DNA of 39,894 nucleotides from the NCBI RefSeq assembly GCF_004919685.1, contig NZ_SMYZ01000002.1, forward strand, positions 1-39,894, given 5' to 3'. The notes below the pieces were generated by a model. It saw nothing but the letters and a program-made list of their open reading frames with translations. It was not told where the DNA came from and did not search any database. Both the position numbers and the translations under genes were made by a program. Positions 35,681 to 39,894 of this stretch are shown in pieces. This DNA is from Mesorhizobium norvegicum. Its GTDB lineage: Bacteria; Pseudomonadota; Alphaproteobacteria; Rhizobiales; Rhizobiaceae. Each line of letters opens with the position of its first letter. Within the stretch, counting starts at the first letter, position 1.

Positions 35681-36913
35681 CTATTTCTTCAGCACTGCGT
35701 TGGCCTTGGCGGCTGCGTCTTTCAAGCCTGCCTCGGGGTCGCCGCCGAGATAGATCTTCTGCATGGCATCCGACGTGATCTGGGCGACCTCCTCCCAGCC
35801 GGGGATGACCGGTGCGAAGCGGGCATCGGGCAGCAGTGCGGTGAACGCCGCCAGATCGGCATTGTTGACGTAGTAATCCATCTTGGCCTCTTCCTTGTTC
35901 ACCGGCAGGAAGCCTTCGCCCTGCGTGAACTTGGCGCGCTGTTCCGTGGTGAACAGGAAGTCGAGCAGCTTCCAGGCCTCGTCCTTGTTCTTGGAGTTCT
36001 TGAACATGATGATGGAATCGGTGACGCCATAGGTGCCGCGCGCGCCGGTCGGTCCGGCGGGAATGGCCGCCACGCCGTATTTCAGCTTCGGCGCCTCGTC
36101 CTTGATCTGGTTGGACAGGAACGGTGCCGTGATCATCATGCCGACCTTGCCCTGCTTGAACAGGTTCTGCACATCCTCGCGGTTGTTGGAGGTGACGCCC
36201 GGCTCGGTGAGGCCTTCGTCGATCATCGACTTGTAGAGCTTGGCGGCTTCAAGCGCGCCTGGCGTGCTCAGGCCGGAGGTGCCGTCCTTGTTGAGGATCT
36301 CGGTGCCCTGCGACCACATCGCATAGTAGTAGTAGACGTCGGTCTCGATCTCCTTGCCCTGCAGGCCGAAACCGAAGGTGCCGGACCCCAGCGCCTTGAT
36401 CTTGCGCGCGTCTTCCTGAAGCTCGGTCCAGTTGGCCGGCGGATTGGCGATGCCGGCCTTCTCGAACAGCTCCTTGTTGTAGTACATGGCGCGCGCCGAG
36501 GCCGCGATCGGCAGGCCGTAGGTCTTGCCGTCCATGATCGAGGGCGACAGGAAGGTGTCGATGAAGCGGTCCTTGAAGTCGGGCTTGATGTAGCTGTCGA
36601 GCGGCTCGGCGACATCCTGCTGGACAAAGTCGATCAGCCAGCGCGTGCCGATGATCGACAGATCGGCATTGGTGCCGGCGGTGATGTCGGTGGTCAGCTT
36701 CTGCAGCAGCACATCCCACGGCACCACTTCGAACTTGACGGTGATGCCCGGGTTCGCTGCCTCGAATTCCTTCTTGACGTCGGCGAAATAGGGAGCAGTC
36801 TTGGCGCTGTACTCGGCGACGGTGACGCGCACCTCGCCCGCATCCGCCTGCGCCGCAATTGCCAGCATGCTCATTCCGGCCATCAGGCCGACAGTCCATT
36901 TTCCAAGGCTCAT
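35681..36913 (-). CDS. ABC transporter extracellular solute-binding protein, family 1
   Basis: A 410-residue periplasmic binding protein of the family 1 (UgpB/MalE-like) type. The signal peptide runs to about residue 25 (LAIAAQADAG). The mature part starts with EVRVTVAEYSAKTAPYFADV and has FEAANPGITVKFEVVPWD, the usual start of this family. Other typical pieces are GKTYGLPIAASARAMYYNKE and GVTDSIIMFKNSKNKDEAWK. GGGAGAG lies about 6 nt before the ATG. It captures the substrate for the two permeases downstream. It is the first gene of its arm and is divergent from the SDR/ATPase/RpiR arm. The family suggests a carbohydrate ligand, but the exact compound cannot be read from the sequence. Confidence 0.95.
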   Translation of the reverse strand: MSLGKWTVGLMAGMSMLAIAAQADAGEVRVTVAEYSAKTAPYFADVKKEFEAANPGITVKFEVVPWDVLLQKLTTDITAGTNADLSIIGTRWLIDFVQQDVAEPLDSYIKPDFKDRFIDTFLSPSIMDGKTYGLPIAASARAMYYNKELFEKAGIANPPANWTELQEDARKIKALGSGTFGFGLQGKEIETDVYYYYAMWSQGTEILNKDGTSGLSTPGALEAAKLYKSMIDEGLTEPGVTSNNREDVQNLFKQGKVGMMITAPFLSNQIKDEAPKLKYGVAAIPAGPTGARGTYGVTDSIIMFKNSKNKDEAWKLLDFLFTTEQRAKFTQGEGFLPVNKEEAKMDYYVNNADLAAFTALLPDARFAPVIPGWEEVAQITSDAMQKIYLGGDPEAGLKDAAAKANAVLKK

Positions 36914-37095
36914 TTGATCTCTCCCATTTTGATTTTGCGCCTGCGCGCCTCTTCGTTGCCGGAGCAGAAGATTTATGTGACTTTCCTACATTATCGATGA
37001 TTTGAAGGCTTGCAAGCAGATTATTCTGTTGCTTAATTACATTTTATAGCCTAGGCGTTGCACGATCTGTCAGAACGCCCGGAGGATGACGCACG
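36914..37095. promoter_or_regulatory. Divergent promoter region with RpiR operator candidates
   Basis: A notably AT-rich 182-bp gap between the two arms of the transport cluster. Two 15-mers of the form TGT-N9-ACA lie at 36976-36990 and 37027-37041, centres 51 bp apart. The second, TGTTGCTTAATTACA, matches 11 of 15 positions of TGTAATTAAATTACA, the pattern I recall for the RpiR-family regulator HexR. A possible TTGCAA (37010-37015) and TAATTA (37034-37039) pair with an 18-nt spacer could form a promoter toward the SDR gene and overlaps the second site. Confidence 0.5.
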
Positions 37096-37902
37096 GTGGT
37101 TTCGCAAGCCGAATTCGAAGGCAGGGCCGAATTCGAAGGCAGGGCCGAGTTCGAGGGCAAGACTGTCGTGGTGACAGGTGCGGGCGGCGGCCTTGGCACG
37201 GCCATCGTGGCGCTGATGGCGCAAAGGGGCGCCAGGGTCATTGGCTGCGACCAGTCAAGCGAGGCGTTGAACAGCCCGCACCTTGCCTCCCGCCACGTCT
37301 TCGATCTTCTGGACAAAGCGTCGATAGCGGCGGCGATCGCCGCGATCATCGACCGGGATGGCGTGCCCGACATTCTCATCAACAATGCCGGCTGGACGCG
37401 CGCCGAGACGATTTCGGCGCTCAATCCCGACAGAATAGAGCAGGAACTCGACCTCAACCTGACCGGCGTGATGAACTTCGCCGATCCGCTGGTCAAGGCG
37501 ATGGCCGGCCGAGGCTCCGGCAGCGTCGTCTTCATCTCGTCGGTCAACGCCATCGCGCATTTCGGCAATCCTGCCTATGCCGCGGCCAAGGCCGGCATCA
37601 ACGCCTATGCCAAGGCGATCGCCGTCGAGCTTGGCCGCAGCGGCCTGCGCGCCAATGTCGTCTGCCCCGGATCGATCCGCACCGCCGCCTGGGACCACCG
37701 CCTTGCCAAGGATCCCGAAATCCTCGGCAAGCTGCAGCGGCTCTATCCGCTCGGCCGCATCGTCAACGCTTCGGAAGTGGCGGAAGCCGTCGCCTTCCTT
37801 GCGTCCGATCGCGCATCTGGAATAACAGGCGTGGTGATGCCCGTGGACGCGGGACTGACCGCCGGTTGCCTGCCATTCATCGACGACATTCTGGGAGCGT
37901 GA
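37096..37902 (+). CDS. Short-chain dehydrogenase/reductase
   Basis: A 268-residue classical SDR oxidoreductase. The NAD(P)-binding motif TGAGGGLG spans residues 27-34, NNAG is at 96-99, and the catalytic residues are Ser148, Tyr161 and Lys165 (YAAAK). The asparagine of the tetrad lies near 121. It probably oxidises or reduces a hydroxyl of the transported compound. The GTG start at 37096 lies 9 nt after GGAGGA. Residues 5-22 are three tandem copies of AEFEG(R/K), encoded by an 18-bp repeat; family members normally have just one such stretch (FEGKTVVVTG), so the leader looks expanded. It is the first gene of the arm, and the ATPase gene begins 2 nt after its stop. Confidence 0.92.
   Translation: MVSQAEFEGRAEFEGRAEFEGKTVVVTGAGGGLGTAIVALMAQRGARVIGCDQSSEALNSPHLASRHVFDLLDKASIAAAIAAIIDRDGVPDILINNAGWTRAETISALNPDRIEQELDLNLTGVMNFADPLVKAMAGRGSGSVVFISSVNAIAHFGNPAYAAAKAGINAYAKAIAVELGRSGLRANVVCPGSIRTAAWDHRLAKDPEILGKLQRLYPLGRIVNASEVAEAVAFLASDRASGITGVVMPVDAGLTAGCLPFIDDILGA
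37108..37161 (+). repeat. Triplicated 18-bp coding repeat
   Basis: Units at 37108-37125, 37126-37143 and 37144-37161. The first two are identical and the third differs at several third-codon positions. They encode AEFEGR, AEFEGR and AEFEGK at the SDR N-terminus. Confidence 0.9.
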
Positions 37903-37904
37903 GC

Positions 37905-38972
37905 ATGACCGACGTCGAGTTTCGCGACCTGTCGAAATCCTTCGGCCAGCACAAGATCCTCGAGAACATCAGCCTCGATATCAAGAGCGGCGAGTTCGTC
38001 GTGCTGGTCGGCCCATCCGGCTGCGGCAAGTCGACCTTGCTGCGCATGCTGGCCGGGCTGGAGACGATCACCTCCGGCGACCTGCTGATCGGCGGCGTGC
38101 GCGCCAACGCGCTGCCGCCGCAGCAGCGCAACATTGCCATGGTGTTCCAGTCCTATGCGCTGTTTCCGCATCTGAAGGCGGCGGACAATATCGGCTTTGG
38201 CCCGAAGATACGCGGCGAGGCGCGTACAGTGGTCGATGAGAAGGTCAAGAAAGCCTCCGGCGTCCTCAATCTCTTCTCCTATCTCGACCGCTACCCCCGC
38301 CAGCTGTCGGGCGGCCAGCGCCAGCGCGTCGCCATGGGCCGCGCCATCGTGCGCGAACCGTCGGTGTTCCTGTTCGACGAGCCACTGTCCAACCTCGACG
38401 CGCAACTGCGCGTGCAGATGCGCGTCGAGATCAAGGCGCTGCACCAGAGGCTGAAATCGACAATCGTCTATGTCACCCACGACCAGATCGAAGCCATGAC
38501 CATGGCCGACCGAATCGTCGTGATGGACCGCGGCAGGATCCAGCAGGTCGGCGCGCCGCTGGAGCTCTATGACCGGCCGGCCAACAAGTTCGTCGCCTCC
38601 TTCCTCGGCTCGCCGTCGATGAGCTTTGTGTCGGGTTCTCTCAAGACGACAGCTGAGAAAACCTGGTTCGAGTCGGGCGGTGGCGGACGGCTTGCACTTG
38701 CCGGCAAACACGTGCCGGCGGGCAGCGCGGTGGAGGCCGGCATCCGGCCCGAGCACTTTGTCATCGGCGAGGCTGTCGACGCGATGGCGATCAAGGTGGA
38801 TGTCGTCGAGCCGACCGGCTCCGAAACCCATGTCTATGGCGCCATCGGCGCTGATACGGTGCGCGCCGTGTTCCGTGACAGGGTGCCGGTCAGGCCAGGC
38901 GACCTGCTGCCGGTGAGCGTCGATCCCGGCAACATCCATCTGTTCGACAAGGCGACGGGCCTGCCTCTATGA
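37905..38972 (+). CDS. Carbohydrate ABC transporter ATPase, MalK/UgpC type
   Basis: A 355-residue ATP-binding subunit of the MalK/UgpC group. Walker A is GPSGCGKST (residues 36-44), the Q-loop glutamine is Gln82 (FQSYALFPH), the signature LSGGQ is at 134-138, Walker B is FLFDEP at 155-160 and the H-loop histidine is His192. The C-terminal third (about 240-355) is the OB-like TOBE regulatory domain with GIRPEHF. All residues needed for ATP hydrolysis are present. It powers the transporter whose permeases and binding protein lie on the divergent arm. The start follows the SDR stop by 2 nt, with GGAG about 8 nt before the ATG; the longer open frame begins in the SDR gene in another phase. Confidence 0.95.
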   Translation: MTDVEFRDLSKSFGQHKILENISLDIKSGEFVVLVGPSGCGKSTLLRMLAGLETITSGDLLIGGVRANALPPQQRNIAMVFQSYALFPHLKAADNIGFGPKIRGEARTVVDEKVKKASGVLNLFSYLDRYPRQLSGGQRQRVAMGRAIVREPSVFLFDEPLSNLDAQLRVQMRVEIKALHQRLKSTIVYVTHDQIEAMTMADRIVVMDRGRIQQVGAPLELYDRPANKFVASFLGSPSMSFVSGSLKTTAEKTWFESGGGGRLALAGKHVPAGSAVEAGIRPEHFVIGEAVDAMAIKVDVVEPTGSETHVYGAIGADTVRAVFRDRVPVRPGDLLPVSVDPGNIHLFDKATGLPL

Positions 38973-38982
38973 AAATATCCGC

Positions 38983-39864
38983 ATGAAGACGCCGGCCGAC
39001 ATCATCACGCGCCTGCAGCTGATGCTGCAGGACGGAACGAAGTCGGATCGCAAGCTGGCCGGCTTCGTCCTGGCCGACCTCGACTTTGTCTCCAAAGCGG
39101 CAATTTCGGAAATAGCCGCGCGCGTCGGTGTCAGCGAACCGACGGTGACGCGGTTCTGCCGCAACCTCGGTTGCGAAGGCCTGCGCGACTTCAAATTCTA
39201 TCTGGCGCAGGCCATCGCCATCGGCGGCCAGTACCTGTCGCCGGAGCCGTTGAGCCGCGATGCCCGCGAACAGCGCATCGCTTCCGCCATCACCGAAGCG
39301 GCGATATCGGCCATCCAGCGCGCCAGCGAAAACCTCGACATGACGACGCTGGTCGCCGTCGCCGCACGCATCGCCGTCTCAGGCAATGTGCTGTGCATCG
39401 GTTCCGGCGGTATCTCGTCGATGATGGCGACCGAAATGCAGAACCGGCTGTTCAGGCTGGGCGTGTCGGTGCTGGCGCAGATCGACGGACAGCTGCAGCG
39501 CATGTACGCCGCCGTTGCCACGCCGGAGACCACGCTGATCGCCTTCTCTGTCTCCGGCTATGCGCGATCGGTCATCGATGCGGTCCAGGTCGCCCAGCAA
39601 TATGGCGCCACGACAATCGCCATCACCCCGCCGGATTCGGCACTCGCCAAGGTCGCCGACACGGTCATCCATTTCCAGTCGCTTGAGGACGGCAACATCT
39701 ACAAGCCGACATCGTCGCGCTATGCGCTACTGTCGATCGTCGACATGATCGTCACCTCGGTCGCCGAGACGCGCGGACCACGGGTCCTCGAAAATCTGCG
39801 CCGCATCAAGCAGAGCGTGAACACGTTGAAAGTCGACGATCCCCGTTTGCCGCTGGGGGATTGA
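38983..39864 (+). CDS. RpiR family transcriptional regulator
   Basis: A 293-residue regulator with an N-terminal RpiR-type helix-turn-helix (about residues 1-75) and a C-terminal SIS sugar-phosphate-binding domain (about 125-255). The DNA-binding part includes AAISEIAARVGVSEPTVTRF and CEGLRDFKFYLAQ. The SIS domain has VLCIGSGGISSMMATEMQNR and LIAFSVSGYARSVIDAV, the phosphosugar-binding loops. It follows the ATPase gene by 10 nt and is the last gene of the arm, so it probably controls the whole cluster in response to a phosphorylated sugar. The two TGT-N9-ACA sites at 36976 and 37027 are its likely targets. A truncated type A repeat begins 13 nt after its stop. Confidence 0.94.
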   Translation: MKTPADIITRLQLMLQDGTKSDRKLAGFVLADLDFVSKAAISEIAARVGVSEPTVTRFCRNLGCEGLRDFKFYLAQAIAIGGQYLSPEPLSRDAREQRIASAITEAAISAIQRASENLDMTTLVAVAARIAVSGNVLCIGSGGISSMMATEMQNRLFRLGVSVLAQIDGQLQRMYAAVATPETTLIAFSVSGYARSVIDAVQVAQQYGATTIAITPPDSALAKVADTVIHFQSLEDGNIYKPTSSRYALLSIVDMIVTSVAETRGPRVLENLRRIKQSVNTLKVDDPRLPLGD

Positions 39865-39877
39865 ACGCTAAGCCGAA

Positions 39878-39894
39878 GCTGCCGATCTCCCCCC
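39878..39894 (+). repeat. Type A repeat cut by the window edge
   Basis: GCTGCCGATCTCCCCCC matches the start of a type A unit (first arm of stem 1) just after the RpiR gene. The rest lies beyond the window. Confidence 0.7.

Overview
The window looks like a chromosomal stretch of a GC-rich alphaproteobacterium, most likely Mesorhizobium or a close relative in the Phyllobacteriaceae. The reasons are the rsmB - heparinase-like - purH gene order, a 1,604-residue NAD-type glutamate dehydrogenase, RIME-like palindromes between genes, and many short two-hairpin repeats in the intergenic gaps. This is inferred from content; no database was searched. I saw no tRNA, rRNA, CRISPR array, phage or plasmid module.

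Layout. Positions 1-4.7 kb hold the end of rsmB (rRNA methyltransferase), a heparinase II/III-like gene and purH. Positions 5-12.5 kb hold a UMF1-type transporter, the large glutamate dehydrogenase, a divergent AhpD-like gene and a YciI-like gene. Positions 12.5-18.4 kb hold a LysE-type exporter, a DUF1062 protein, typA, a small secreted protein and a Tat-exported PhoD-type phosphatase. Positions 18.6-21.3 kb hold an MFS carrier with a divergent TetR regulator and paired operators, then a secreted protein whose signal peptide is broken by an apparent 1-nt frameshift. Positions 21.8-26.3 kb hold ppa, a GNAT acetyltransferase and a lemA-TPM-TPM-TPM operon with a recent tandem duplication. Positions 26.4-31.7 kb hold a small membrane protein, pdxY, a DUF429 protein, a beta-carbonic anhydrase, an NTF2-like secreted protein and an M3 oligopeptidase. 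Positions 31.9-39.9 kb form a carbohydrate-type ABC uptake cluster. One arm has the binding protein, two permeases and an M81 (MlrC-like) metallopeptidase. The divergent arm has an SDR dehydrogenase, the ABC ATPase and an RpiR regulator. Two TGT-N9-ACA sites in the shared promoter region are candidate RpiR operators.

The most unusual signal lies between the genes. About 16 to 17 copies of short elements share one plan: a C-rich/G-rich first hairpin, a small second hairpin whose stem changes from copy to copy with compensating base changes, and a G-rich tail. Many second hairpins end in GCGAAGC or a related GNA triloop, a fold known to be extremely stable in single-stranded DNA. Most copies lie in inverted pairs. 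One pair is split by a 323-bp MITE-like element with perfect 18-bp terminal repeats and an 8-bp target duplication, and that element itself carries another pair. Some copies overlap gene ends: one supplies the stop codon of the M81 gene and another lies over the probable start of a TPM gene.
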